Positions 24,952-39,100 are shown, counted from the stretch's first letter. The stretch: 64,000 nucleotides of DNA from Hydractinia symbiolongicarpus (GCF_029227915.1 NC_079877.1:7938001-8002000), one strand, 5' to 3'. The notes: generated from the letters alone by a model not told the origin. A program made the numbers and translations.

Positions 24952-26814
24952 GACTAGGGAGTTAATTGAACTGATTCTGAACTGTGACCTTTTAAATGTG
25001 ATAAATGAGGCTGTTTGACTACAAGAAGTAACATTCTTCTTAATTTGACATGATTGCTGGAACTCAGCGATTACACTGGGCACTGTGGTAGCGCTTTATT
25101 AAAAAATTAAGATAAATAAGTCATTTTTTAACTGTCGGACCAATCCTAGCCGGTAGTTCGCGCTGAAGAAATAGAGAGAGTTTCAAGAACTACATTTCAT
25201 TGATTTTCTAACTGTGTCAATCCGTTTGAGTTACAACGGTTGCGTCACATAATCGTACCAACATGTATTTAGTGATTTTTTCCGATATTACTAATTTGAA
25301 TGGCTTTTAACAGTGAAGCGATTGACTGTGGGATTTAATTGAATTGATTCTGGACTGTGACCTTATAAATGCGGTAAATGAGCCAATTGGACTCCAAGGA
25401 ATAACATTCTTCTTAATTTGACACGATTGCTGGAATTCAGCGAGTTCACTGCGCGCTGTGGTAGCGCTTCATTTAAAAATTTAGATAAATAAGTCTTTTC
25501 TTACTGTGGGACCAATCCTGGGCGTTAGCACGCTCTGAAAAATTAGGAACAGTTTGAAAGACTACATTTCATTGACTTTCTAGCGGTTTAAATCCGTTTG
25601 AGTTACAACGGTTGCGTCACATATTCGTACCAACATATATTTAGTGATTTTCTTCCGACATTATTAAGTTGTATTGCTTCTAACAGTGAAACGATTGACT
25701 GTGGGAATTAATTAAAGTGATTCTGGACTGTGACCTTATAAATGTGATAAATGAGCCTATTGGACTCCAAGGAATAACATTCTTCTTAATATGACATGAT
25801 TGCTGGATTTCAACGATTACACTAGGCTCTGTGGTAGCGTTTTACCTAAAAATGTAGATAAATAAGTCTTCTCTTACTCTGGGACCAATCCTGGCCGTTA
25901 TCGCGCGCTGAAGAAATAGAGACAGTTTCAAAAACTACATTTCATTGACTTTCTAACGGTGTCAATCTGTTTGAGTTACAACGGTTGCGTCACGTATTCG
26001 TACCAACATGTATTTAGCGATAGTATTCGGATGTTACTAGGTTGCATGGCTTTTAACAGTGAAACGATTGACTAGGGAGTTAATTGAACTGATTCTGAAC
26101 TGTGACCTTATCAATGTGAAAAATGAGCCAGTTGTTCTCCAAGGAATAACATTCTTCTTTATTTGACATGATTGCTGGAACTCAGCGATTACACTGGTCG
26201 CTGTGGTAGTGCTTTATTAAAAAATTAAGATAAATATGTCATTTTTTACTGTGGGTCGAATCCTAGTCGTTAGTTCCCGCTGAAGAAATAGAGACAGTTT
26301 CAAAAACTACATTTCATTGACTTTCTAACAGTTTTAATCCTTTTAAGTTGCAACGGTTGCGTCTCATATTCGCACCAACATGTACTTAGTGATTTTCTTC
26401 CGACATTACTAAGTTGTATTGCTTTTAACAGTGAAACGATTGACTGTGGGAGTTAATTCAACTGACTCTGGACTGTGACCTTATTAATGTGATAAATGAG
26501 GCAATTAGTCTCCAAGGAATAACATTCTTCTTAATTTGACATGATTGCTGGAATTCAGCAATTACATTACGCTCTGTGTTTGCGCTTTATTAAAAAATTT
26601 AGATAAATAAGACTTTTCTTACTGTGGGACCAATCCTGGCCGTTAGCACGCGCTGAACAAATAGGAAAAGTTCCAAAGACTACATTTCATTGACTTTCTA
26701 CCGGCGTTAATCCGTTTGAGTTACAACGGTTGCGTCACATATTCGTACCAACATGTATTTAGCGATATTATTCGGATATTAATAGGTTGCATCGCTTTTA
26801 ACAGTGAAACGTTT
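24952..26814 (+). repeat. 5-monomer HOR, copy 1 (1864 bp)
   Basis: Monomer starts: 24952, 25324, 25697, 26070 and 26442. All recur about 1864 bp downstream. Diagnostic shared variants are attaaagtgattctgg (25711 and 27575), atataatattt-free ctaaaaatgtagataaataag, gttcccgctgaag-type endings, and caactgactctgg. The first ~40 bases of the first monomer belong to a different type, so the true junction lies near 24985. Confidence 0.87.
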
Positions 26815-28678
26815 GACTGTGGGACTTATTTGAACTGATTTTGGAATTTGACCTTTTAAATGTGATAAATGAGGCTGTTTGACTACAAGAAGTAACATTC
26901 TTCTTCATTTGACATGATTGCTGGAACTCAGCGATTACACTGGGCACTGTGGTAGCGCTTTATTAAAAAATTAAGATAAATAAGTCATTTTTTAACTGTC
27001 GGACCAATCCTAGCCGGTAGTTCGCGCTGAAGAAATAGAGAGAGTTTCAAGAACTACATTTCATTGATTTTCTAACTGTGTCAATCCGTTTGAGTTACAA
27101 CGGTTGCGTCACATAATCGTACCAACATGTATTTAGTGATTTTTTCCGATATTACTAATTTGAATGGCTTTTAACAGTGAAGCGATTGACTGTGGGATAT
27201 AATTGAATTGATTCTGGACTGTGACCTCATAAATGCGGTAAATCAGCCAATTGGACTCCAAGGAATAACATTCTTCTTAATTTGACACGATTGCTGGAAT
27301 TCAGCGAGTTCACTGCGCGCTGTGGTAGCGCTTCATTTAAAAATTTAGATAAATAAGTCTTTTCTTACTGTGGGACCAATCCTGGGCGTTAGCACGCTCT
27401 GAAAAATTAGGAACAGTTTGAAAGACTACATTTCATTGACTTTCTAGCGGTTTAAATCCGTTTGAGTTACAACGGTTGCGTTACATATTCGTACCAACAT
27501 ATATTTAGTGATTTTCTTCCGACATTACTAAGTTGTATTGCTTCTAACAGTGAAACGATTGACTGTGGGAATTAATTAAAGTGATTCTGGACTGTGACCT
27601 TATAAATGTGATAAATGAGCCTATTGGACTCCAAGGAATAACATTCTTCTTAATATGACATGATTGCTGGATTTCAACGATTACACTAGGCTCTGTGGTA
27701 GCGCTTTACCTAAAAATGTAGATAAATAAGTCTTCTCTTACTCTGGGACCAATCCTGGCCGTTATCGCGCGCTGAAGAAATAGAGACAGTTTCAAAAACT
27801 ACATTTCATTGACTTTCTAACGGTGTCAATCTGTTTGAGTTACAACGGTTGCGTCACGTATTCGTACCAACATGTATTTAGCGATAGTATTCGGATGTTA
27901 CTAGGTTGCATCGCTTTTAACAGTGAAACGATTGACTAGGGAGTTAATTGAACTGATTCTGAACTGTGACCTTATCAATGTGAAAAATGAGCCAGTTGTT
28001 CTCCAAGGAATAACATTCTTCTTTATTTGACATGATTGCTGGAACTCAGCGATTACACTGGTCGCTGTGGTAGTGCTTTATTAAAAAATTAAGATAAATA
28101 TGTCATTTTTTACTGTGGGTCGAATCCTAGTCGTTATTTCCCGCTGAAGAAATAGAGACAGTTTCAAAAACTACATTTCATTGACTTTCTAACAGTTTTA
28201 ATCCTTTTAAGTTGCAAAGGTTGCGTCTCATATTCGCACCAACATGTACTTAGTGATTTTCTTCCGACATTACTAAGTTGTATTGCTTTTAACAGTGAAA
28301 CGATTGACTGTGGGAGTTAATTCAACTGACTCTGGACTGTGACCTTATTAATGTGATAAATGAGCCAATTGTTCTCCAAGGAATAACATTCTTCTTAATT
28401 TGACATGATTGCTGGAACTCAGCGATTACACTGGGCTCTGTGGTAGCGCTTTACTAAAAAATTAATATAAATAAGTCATTTTTTACTGTGGGACGAATCC
28501 TAGTCATTAGTTCGCGCTGAAGAAATAGAGACAGTTTCAAAAACTACATTTCATTGACTTTCTAACGGTGTCAATCCGTTTGAGTTGCAACGGTTGCGTC
28601 ACATATTCGCACCAACATGTATTTAGTGATTTTCTTCCGACATTACTAAGTTGTATTGCTTTTAACAGTGAAACGATT
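26815..28678 (+). repeat. 5-monomer HOR, copy 2 (1864 bp)
   Basis: Monomer starts: 26815, 27188, 27561, 27934 and 28306. They follow copy 1 closely, with scattered changes such as gggatataattg at about 27195. Similarity breaks in the last monomer near 28362, where ggcaattagtctcc in copy 1 is replaced by gccaattgttctcc. From there the sequence belongs to the types of the following 13-mer domain. Confidence 0.87.
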
Positions 28679-30543
28679 GACTGTGGGAATTAATTAAACT
28701 GATTCTCGACTGTGACCTTATAAATGTGAAAAATGAGCCAATTGTTCTCCAAGGAATTACATTCTTCTTAATTTGACATGATTGCTGGAACTCAGCGATT
28801 ACACTGAGCGCTGTGGTAGCGCTTTATTAAAAAATTAAGATAAATAAGTCATTTTTTACTGTGGGACGAATCCTAGCCGTTAGTTCGCGCTGAAGAAATA
28901 GAGACAGTTTCAAAAACTACATTTCATTGACTTTCTAACGGTGTCAATCCGTTTGAGTTGCAACGGTTGCGTCACATATTCGCACCAACATATATTTAGT
29001 GATTTTCTTCCGACATTACTAAGTTGTATTGCTTTTAACAGAGAAACGAGTGACTGTGGAAATTAATTAAACTGATTCTGGACTGTGACCTTAAAAATGT
29101 GATAAATGAGCCAATTGGTCTCCAAGGAATAACATTCTTCTTAATTTGACATGATTGCCGGAATTCAGCGATTACCTTAGGCTCTGTGGTAGCGCTTTAC
29201 TAAAAAATTAATATAAATAAGTCATTTTTTACTGTGGGACGAATCCTAGTCGTTAGTTCGCGCTGAAGAAATAGAGACAGTTTCAAAAACTACATTTCAT
29301 TGACTTTCTAACGGTGTCAATCCGTTTGAGTTGCAACGGTTGCGTCACATATTCGCACCAACATGTATTTAGTGATTTTCTTCCGACATTACTAAGTTGT
29401 ATTGCTTTTAACAGTGAAACGAGTGACTGTGGAAATTAATTAAACTGATACTGGACTGTGACCTTATAAATGTGATAAATGAACCAATTGGTCTCCAAGG
29501 AATACCATTCTTTTTAATTTGACATGATTGCCGGAATTCAGCGATTACCTTAGGCTCTGTGGTAGCGCTTTTTTAAAAAAATAAGATAAATAAGGTATTT
29601 TTTGCAGTGATACCAATCCTAGTCTTTATCGCGCGCTGAAGAAATAGAGACAGTTTCAAAAACTACATTTCATTGAGTTTCTAACGGTGTCAATCTGTTT
29701 GAGTTACAACGGTTGCGTCACGTATTCGTACCAACATGTATTTAACGATAGTATTCGGATATTACTAGGTTGCATCGCTTTTAACAGTGAAACGATTGAC
29801 TAGGGAGTTAATTGAACTGATTCTGGACTGTGACCTTATCAATGTGAAAAATGAGCCAGTTGTTCTCCAAGGAATAACATTCTTCTTAATTTGACATAAT
29901 TGCTGGAACTCAGCGATTACACTGGGCTCTGTGGTAGCGCTTTACTAAAAAATTAGGATAAATAAGTCATTTTTTACTGTGGGACGAATCCTAGCCGTTA
30001 GTTCGCGCTGAAGAAATAGAGACAGTTTCAAAAACTACATTTCATTGACTTTCTAACGGTGTCAATCTGTTTGAGTTGCAACGGTTGCGTCTCATACTCG
30101 CACCAACATGTACTTAGTGATTTTCTTCCGACATTACTAAGTTGCATTGCTTTTAACAGTGAAACGATTGACTGTGGGAGTTAATTGAACTGATTCTGGA
30201 CTGTGACCATATTAATGTGATAAATGAGGCAATTGGTCTCCAAGGAATAACATTCTTCTTAATTTGACATGATTGCTGGAATTCAGCAATTACATTACGC
30301 TCTGTGGTTGCGCTTCATTTAAAAATTTAGAGAAATAAGTCTTTTCTTACTGTGGGACCAATCCTGGCCGTTAACACGCGCTGAAAAATTAGGAACAGTT
30401 TCAAAAACTACATTTCATTGACTTTCTAAGGGTGTCAATCCGTTTGAGTTGCAACGGTTGCGTCACATATTCGCACCAACATGTATTTAGTGATTTTCTT
30501 CCGACATTACTAAGTTGTATTTGCTTTTAACAGTGAAACGAGT

Positions 30544-31661
30544 GACTGTGGAAATTAATTAAACTGATTCTGGACTGTGACCTTATAAATGTGATAAATG
30601 AGCCAATTGGTCTCCAAGGAATAACATTCTTCTTAATTTGACATGATTGCCAGAATTCAGCGATTACCTTAGGTTCTGTGGTAGCGCTTTGTTAAAAAAA
30701 TGAGATAAATAAGGTATTTTTTGCAGTGATACCAATCCTAACCGTTATCGCGCCCTGAAGAAATAGAGACAGTTTCAAAAACTACATTTCATTGACTTTC
30801 TAACGGTGTCAATCTGTTTGAGTTACAACGGTTGCGTCACGTATTCCTACCAACATGTATTTAACGATAGTATTCGGATGTTACTAGGTTGCATCGCTTT
30901 TAACAGTGAAACGATTGACTAGGGAGTTAATAGAACTGATTCTGGACTGTGACCTTATCAATGTGAAAAATGAGCCAGTTGTTCTCCAAGGAATAACATT
31001 CTTCTTAATTTGACATGATTGCTGGAACTCAGCGATTACACTGGTCGCTGTGGTAGCGCTTTATTAAAAAATTAAGATAAATATGTCATTTTTTACTGTG
31101 GGTCGAATCCTAGTCGTTCGTTCGCGCTGAAGAAATAGAGACAGTTTCAAAAACTACATTTCATTGACTTTCTAACAGTTTTAATCCGTTTGAGTTGCAA
31201 CGGTTGCGTCTCATATTCGCACCAACATGTACTTAGTGATTTTCTTCCGACATTACTAAGTTGTATTGCTTTTAACAGTGAAACGATTGACTGTGGAGTT
31301 AATTGAACTGATTCTGGACTGTGACCTTATTAATGTGATAAATGAGGGAATTGGTCTCCAAGGAATAACATTCTTCTTAATTTGACATGATTGCTGGAAT
31401 TCAGCAATTACATTACGCTCTGTGGTTGCGCTTTAGTTAAAAATTTAGATAAATAAGTCTTTTCATACTGTGGGACCAATCCTGGCCGTTAACACGCGCT
31501 GAAAAATTAGGAACAGTTTCAAAAACTACATTTCATTGACTTTCTAAGGGTGTCAATCCGTTTGAGTTGCAACGGTTGCGTCACATATTCGCACCAACAT
31601 GTATTTAGTGATTCTCTTCCGACATTACTAAGTTGTATTTGCTTTTAACAGTGAAACGAGT
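30544..31661 (+). repeat. U-V-W trimer, first copy (1118 bp)
   Basis: Three monomers at 30544, 30917 and 31289. The next three, at 31662, 32035 and 32407, repeat them almost base for base. The single copy of this trimer in the 13-mer is at 38372-39489, so this is a local trimer duplication inside the HOR. Confidence 0.92.
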
Positions 31662-32778
31662 GACTGTGGAAATTAATTAAACTGATTCTGGACTGTGACC
31701 TTATAAATGTGATAAATGAGCCAATTGGTCTCCAAGGAATAACATTCTTCTTAATTTGACATGATTGCCAGAATTCAGCGATTACCTTAGGTTCTGTGGT
31801 AGCGCTTTGTTAAAAAAATGAGATAAATAAGGTATTTTTTGCAGTGATACCAATCCTAACCGTTATCGCGCCCTGAAGAAATAGAGACAGTTTCAAAAAC
31901 TACATTTCATTGACTTTCTAACGGTGTCAATCTGTTTGAGTTACAACGGTTGCGTCACGTATTCCTACCAACATGTATTTAACGATAGTATTCGGATGTT
32001 ACTAGGTTGCATCGCTTTTAACAGTGAAACGATTGACTAGGGAGTTAATAGAACTGATTCTGGACTGTGACCTTATCAATGTGAAAAATGAGCCAGTTGT
32101 TCTCCAAGGAATAACATTCTTCTTAATTTGACATGATTGCTGGAACTCAGCGATTACACTGGTCGCTGTGGTAGCGCTTTATTAAAAAATTAAGATAAAT
32201 ATGTCATTTTTTACTGTGGGTCGAATCCTAGTCGTTCGTTCGCGCTGAAGAAATAGAGACAGTTTCAAAAACTACATTTCATTGACTTTCTAACAGTTTT
32301 AATCCGTTTGAGTTGCAACGGTTGCGTCTCATATTCGCACCAACATGTACTTAGTGATTTTCTTCCGACATTACTAAGTTGTATTGCTTTTAACAGTGAA
32401 ACGATTGACTGTGGAGTTAATTGAACTGATTCTGGACTGTGACCTTATTAATGTGATAAATGAGGAATTGGTCTCCAAGGAATAACATTCTTCTTAATTT
32501 GACATGATTGCTGGAATTCAGCAATTACATTACGCTCTGTGGTTGCGCTTTAGTTAAAAATTTAGATAAATAAGTCTTTTCTTACTGTTGGACCAATCCT
32601 GGCCGTTAGCACGCGCTGAAAAATTAGGAACAGTTTCAAAAACTACATTTCATTGACTTTCTAACGGTGTCAATCCGTTTAAGTTGCAACGGTTGCGTCA
32701 CATATTCGCACCAACATGTATTTAGTGATTTTCTTCCGATATTACTAAGTTGTATTTGCTTTTAACAGTGAAACGAGT
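31662..32778 (+). repeat. U-V-W trimer, second copy (1117 bp)
   Basis: Near-identical to 30544-31661. It differs, for example, in the third monomer: gaggaattgg here against gagggaattgg at about 31345. It is followed by U' (32779), which carries cctaaggctc instead of ccttaggttc. Confidence 0.92.
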
Positions 32779-34269
32779 GACTGTGGAAATTAATTAAACT
32801 GATTCTGGACTGTGACCTTATAAATGTGATAAATGAGCCAATTGGTCTCCAAGGAATAACATTCTTCTTAATTTGACATGATTGCCAGAATTCAGCGATT
32901 ACCTAAGGCTCTGTGGTAGCGCTTTGTTAAAAAAATGAGATAAATAAGGTATTTTTTGCAGTGATACCAATCCTAACCGTTATCGCGCGCTGAAGAAATA
33001 GAGACAGTTTCAAAACCTACATTTCATTGACTTTCTAACGGTGTCAATCTGTTTGAGTTACAACGGTTGCGTCACGTATTCGTACCAACATGTATTTAGT
33101 GATTTTCTTCCGATATTACTAAGTTGTATTGCTTTTAACAGTGAAACGATTGACTGTGGGAATTAATTAAACTGATTCTGGACTGTGACCTTATAAATGT
33201 GATAAATGAGCCAATTGTTCTCCAAGGAATAACATTCTTCTTAATTTGACATGATTGCTGGAACTCAGCGATTACACTGGGCTCTGTGGTAGCGCTTTAC
33301 TAAAAAATTAATATAAATAAGTCATTTTTTACTGTGGGACGAATCCTAGTCGTTAGTTCGCGCTGAAGAAATAGAGACAGTTTCAAAAACTACATTTCAT
33401 TGACTTTCTAACGGTGTCAATCCGTTTGAGTTGCAACGGTTGCGTCACATATTCGCACCAACATGTATTTAGTGATTTTCTTCCGACATTACTAAGTTGT
33501 ATTGCTTTTAACAGTGAAACGAGTGACTGTGGAAATTAATTAAACTGATTCTGGACTGTGACCTTATATATGTGATAAATGAACCAATTGCTCTCCAAGG
33601 AATACCATTCTTTTTAATTTGACATGATTGCCGGAATTCAGCGATTACCTTAGGCTCTGTGGTAGCGCTTTTTTAAAAAAATAAGATAAATAAGGTATTT
33701 TTTGCAGTGATACCAATCCTAGTCTTTATCGCGCGCTGAAGAAATAGAGACAGTTTCAAAAACTACATTTCATTGACTTTCTAACGGTGTCAATCTGTTT
33801 GAGTTACAACGATTGCGTCACGTATTCGTACCAACATGTATTTAGCGATAGTTTTCGGATGTTGCTAGGTTGCATCGCTTTTAACAGTGAAACGATTGAC
33901 TAGGGAGTTAATTGAACAGATTCTGGACTGTGACCTTATCAATGTGAAAAATGAGCCAGTTGTTCTCCAAGGAAAAACATTCTTCTTAATTTGACATGAT
34001 TGCTGGAACTCAGCGATTACACTGGTCGCTGTGGTAGCGCTTTATTAGAAAATTAAGATAAATATGTCATTTTTTACTGTGGGTCGAATCCTAGTCGTTA
34101 GTTCGCGCTGAAGAAATAGAGACAGCTTTAAAAACTACATTTCATTGACTTTCTAACAGTTTTAATCCGTTCGAGTTGCAACGGTTGCGTCACATATTCG
34201 CACCAACATGTACTTAGTGATTTTCTTCCGACATTACTAAGTTGTATTGCTTTTAACAGTGAAACGATT

Positions 34270-36133
34270 GACTGTGGGAATTAATTAAACTGATTCTCGA
34301 CTGTGACCTTATAAATGTGAAAAATGAGCCAATTGTTCTCCAAGGAATTACATTCTTCTTAATTTGACATGATTGCTGGAACTCAGCGATTACACTGAGC
34401 GATGTGGTAGCGCTTTATTAAAAAATTAAGATAAATAAGTCATTTTTTACTGTGGGACGAATCCTAGCCGTTAGTTCGCGCTGAAGAAATAGAGACAGTT
34501 TCAAAAACTACATTTCATTGACTTTCTAACGGTGTCAATCCGTTTGAGTTGCAACGGTTGCGTCACATATTCGCACCAACATATATTTAGTGATTTTCTT
34601 CCGACATTACTAAGTTGTATTGCTTTTAACAGAGAAACGAGTGACTGTGGAAATTAATTAAACTGATTCTGGACTGTGACCTTAAAAATGTGATAAATGA
34701 GCCAATTGGTCTCCAAGGAATAACATTCTTCTTAATTTGACATGATTGCCGGAATTCAGCGATTACCTTAGGCTCTGTGGTAGCGCTTTACTAAAAAATT
34801 AATATAAATAAGTCATTTTTTACTGTGGGACGAATCCTAGTCGTTAGTTCGCGCTGAAGAAATAGAGACAGTTTCAAAAACTACATTTCATTGACTTTCT
34901 AACGGTGTCAATCCGTTTGAGTTGCAACGGTTGCGTCACATATTCGCACCAACATGTATTTAGTGATTTTCTTCCGACATTACTAAGTTGTATTGCTTTT
35001 AACAGTGAAACGAGTGACTGTGGAAATTAATTAAACTGATTCTGGACTGTGACCTTATATATGTGATAAATGAACCAATTGCTCTCCAAGGAATACCATT
35101 CTTTTTAATTTGACATGATTGCCGGAATTCAGCGATTACCTTAGGCTCTGTGGTAGCGCTTTTTTAAAAAAATAAGATAAATAAGGTATTTTTTGCAGTG
35201 ATACCAATCCTAGTCTTTATCGCGCGCTGAAGAAATAGAGACAGTTTCAAAAACTACATTTCATTGACTTTCTAACGGTGTCAATCTGTTTGAGTTACAA
35301 CGATTGCGTCACGTATTCGTACCAACATGTATTTAGCGATAGTTTTCGGATGTTGCTAGGTTGCATCGCTTTTAACAGTGAAACGATTGACTAGGGAGTT
35401 AATTGAACAGATTCTGGACTGTGACCTTATCAATGTGAAAAATGAGCCAGTTGTTCTCCAAGGAAAAACATTCTTCTTAATTTGACATGATTGCTGGAAC
35501 TCAGCGATTACACTGGTCGCTGTGGTAGCGCTTTATTAGAAAATTAAGATAAATATGTCATTTTTTACTGTGGGTCGAATCCTAGTCGTTAGTTCGCGCT
35601 GAAGAAATAGAGACAGCTTTAAAAACTACATTTCATTGACTTTCTAACAGTTTTAATCCGTTCGAGTTGCAACGGTTGCGTCACATATTCGCACCAACAT
35701 GTACTTAGTGATTTTCTTCCGACATTACTAAGTTGTATTGCTTTTAACAGTGAAACGATTGACTGTGGGAATTAATTAAACTGATTCTCGACTGTGACCT
35801 TATAAATGTGAAAAATGAGCCAATTGTTCTCCAAGGAATTACATTCTTCTTAATTTGACATGATTGCTGGAACTCAGCGATTACACTGAGCGCTGTGGTA
35901 GCTCTTTATTAAAAAATTAAGATAAATAAGTCATTTTTTACTGTGGGACGAATCCTAGCCGTTAGTTCGCGCTGAAGAAATAGAGACAGTTTCAAAAACT
36001 ACATTTCATTGACTTTCTAACGGTGTCAATCCGTTTGAGTTGCAACGGTTGCGTCACATATTCGCACCAACATATATTTAGTGATTTTCTTCCGACATTA
36101 CTAAGTTGTATTGCTTTTAACAGTGAAACGATT
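34270..36133 (+). repeat. Five-monomer rearranged segment P-Q-R'-Y-P between HOR copies
   Basis: Monomers P 34270, Q 34643, R' 35016, Y 35389 and P 35761. R'-Y at 35016-35760 repeats R'-Y at 33525-34269 at +1491 bp. The last P (35761) is followed by another P at 36134; both carry the rare gtagctcttt (about 35900 and 36272), marking a one-monomer duplication. The segment therefore combines a four-monomer and a one-monomer unequal exchange. Confidence 0.9.
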
Positions 36134-39100
36134 GACTGTGGGAATTAATTAAACTGATTCTCGACTGTGACCTTATAAATGTGAAAAATGAGCCAATTGT
36201 TCTCCAAGGAATTACATTCTTCTTAATTTGACATGATTGCTGGAACTCAGCGATTACACTGAGCGCTGTGGTAGCTCTTTATTAAAAAATTAAGATAAAT
36301 AAGTCATTTTTTACTGTGGGACGAATCCTAGCCGTTAGTTCGCGCTGAAGAAATAGAGACAGTTTCAAAAACTACATTTCATTGACTTTCTAACGGTGTC
36401 AATCCGTTTGAGTTGCAACGGTTGCGTCACATATTCGCACCAACATATATTTAGTGATTTTCTTCCGACATTACTAAGTTGTATTGCTTTTAACAGAGAA
36501 ACGAGTGACTGTGGAAATTAATTAAACTGATTCTGGACAGTGACCTTAAAAATGTGATAAATGAGCCAATTGGTCTCCAAGGAATAACATTCTTCTTAAT
36601 TTGACATGATTGCCGGAATTCAGCGATTACCTTAGGCTCTGTGGTAGCGCTTTACTAAAAAATTAATATAAATAAGTCATTTTTTACTGTGGGACGAATC
36701 CTAGTCGTTAGTTCGCGCTGAAGAAATAGAGACAGTTTCAAAAACTACATTTCATTGACTTTCTAACGGTGTCAATCCGTTTGAGTTGCAACGGTTGCGT
36801 CACATATTCGCACCAACATGTATTTAGTGATTTTCTTCCGACATTACTAAGTTGTATTGCTTTTAACAGTGAAACGAGTGACTGTGGAAATTAATTAAAC
36901 TGATCCTGGACTGTGACCTTATAAATGTGATAAATGAACCAATTGGTCTCCAAGGAATACCATTCTTTTTAATTTGACATGATTGCCGGAATTCAGCGAT
37001 TACCTTAGGCTCTGTGGTAGCGCTTTTTTAAAAAAATAAGATAAATAAGGTATTTTTTGCAGTGATACCAATCCTAGTCTTTATCGCGCGCTGAAGAAAT
37101 AGAGACAGTTTCAAAAACTACATTTCATTGAGTTTCTAACGGTGTCAATCTGTTTGAGTTACAACGGTTGCGTCACGTATTCGTACCAACATGTATTTAA
37201 CGATAGTATTCGGATATTACTAGGTTGCATCGCTTTTAACAGTGAAACGATTGACTAGGGAGTTAATTGAACTGATTCTGGACTGTGACCTTATCAATGT
37301 GAAAAATGAGCCAGTTGTTCTCCAAGGAATAACATTCTTCTTAATTTGACATAATTGCTGGAACTCAGCGATTACACTGGGCTCTGTGGTAGCGCTTTAC
37401 TAAAAAATTAGGATAAATAAGTCATTTTTTACTGTGGGACGAATCCTAGCCGTTAGTTCGCGCTGAAGAAATAGAGACAGTTTCAAAAACTACATTTCAT
37501 TGACTTTCTAACGGTGTCAATCCGTTTGAGTTGCAACGGTTGCGTCACATATTCACACCAACATATATTTAGTGATTTTCTTCCGACATTACTAAGTTGT
37601 ATTGCTTTTAACAGAGAAACGATTGACTGTGAAAATTAATTAAACTGATTCTGGACTGTGACCTTAAAAATGTGATAAATGAGCCGATTGGTCTCCAAGG
37701 AATAACATTCTTCTTAATTTGACATGATTGCCGGAATTCAGCGATTACCTTAGGCTCTGTGGTAGCGCTTTGTTGAAAAAATAAGATAAATAAGGTATTT
37801 TTTGCAGTGATACCAATCCTAGCCGTTATCGCGCGCTGAAGAAATAGAGATAGTTTCAAAAACTACATTTCATTGACTTTCTAACGGTGTCAATCTGTTT
37901 GAGTTGCAACGGTTGCGTCTCATACTCGCACCAACATGTACTTAGTGATTTTCTTCCGACATTACTAAGTTGCATTGCTTTTAACAGTGAAACGATTGAC
38001 TGTGGGAGTTAATTGAACTGATTCTGGACTGTGACCATATTAATGTGATAAATGAGGCAATTGGTCTCCAAGGAATAACATTCTTCTTAATTTGACATGA
38101 TTGCTGGAATTCAGCAATTACATTACGCTCTGTGGTTGCGCTTCATTTAAAAATTTAGAGAAATAAGTCTTTTCTTACTGTGGGACCAATCCTGGCCGTT
38201 AACACGCGCTGAAAAATTAGGAACAGTTTCAAAAACTACATTTCATTGACTTTCTAAGGGTGTCAATCCGTTTGAGTTGCAACGGTTGCGTCACATATTC
38301 GCACCAACATGTATTTAGTGATTTTCTTCCGACATTACTAAGTTGTATTTGCTTTTAACAGTGAAACGAGTGACTGTGGAAATTAATTAAACTGATTCTG
38401 GACTGTGACCTTATAAATGTGATAAATGAGCCAATTGGTCTCCAAGGAATAACATTCTTCTTAATTTGACATGATTGCCAGAATTCAGCGATTACCTTAG
38501 GTTCTGTGGTAGCGCTTTGTTAAAAAAATGAGATAAATAAGGTATTTTTTGCAGTGATACCAATCCTAACCGTTATCGCGCCCTGAAGAAATAGAGACAG
38601 TTTCAAAAACTACATTTCATTGACTTTCTAACGGTGTCAATCTGTTTGAGTTACAACGGTTGCGTCACGTATTCCTACCAACATGTATTTAACGATAGTA
38701 TTCGGATGTTACTAGGTTGCATCGCTTTTAACAGTGAAACGATTGACTAGGGAGTTAATAGAACTGATTCTGGACTGTGACCTTATCAATGTGAAAAATG
38801 AGCCAGTTGTTCTCCAAGGAATAACATTCTTCTTAATTTGACATGATTGCTGGAACTCAGCGATTACACTGGTCGCTGTGGTAGCGCTTTATTAAAAAAT
38901 TAAGATAAATATGTCATTTTTTACTGTGGGTCGAATCCTAGTCGTTCGTTCGCGCTGAAGAAATAGAGACAGTTTCAAAAACTACATTTCATTGACTTTC
39001 TAACAGTTTTAATCCGTTTGAGTTGCAACGGTTGCGTCTCATATTCGCACCAACATGTACTTAGTGATTTTCTTCCGACATTACTAAGTTGTATTGCTTT

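Larger units (their letters stand above)
28679..34269 (+). repeat. 15-monomer variant of the central HOR (5591 bp)
   Basis: Monomers, named by type: P 28679, Q 29052, R 29425, S 29798, T 30170, U 30544, V 30917, W 31289, U 31662, V 32035, W 32407, U' 32779, X 33152, R' 33525 and Y 33898. Compared with the 13-mer at 36134 this copy lacks Z between S and T and carries U-V-W twice. Thirteen minus one plus three gives the fifteen seen. Diagnostic marks: P has gattctcgactgtg; Q has cagagaaacgagtg; R has gaaccaattgg and taccattcttttt; S has gacataattgc; T has accatattaatg; U has gccagaattcag; V has ttaatagaactg; W has gaggg-aattgg; Y has aaggaaaaacattc. Confidence 0.9.

Noticed and set aside
37608-37859. 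An 83-codon open frame on the minus strand, repeated at 42455-42706
   Set aside because: The two copies are 4847 bp apart, exactly the 13-mer HOR period, and start at TTG. The frame is just the reverse strand of the Z monomer and the product resembles nothing I recognise.
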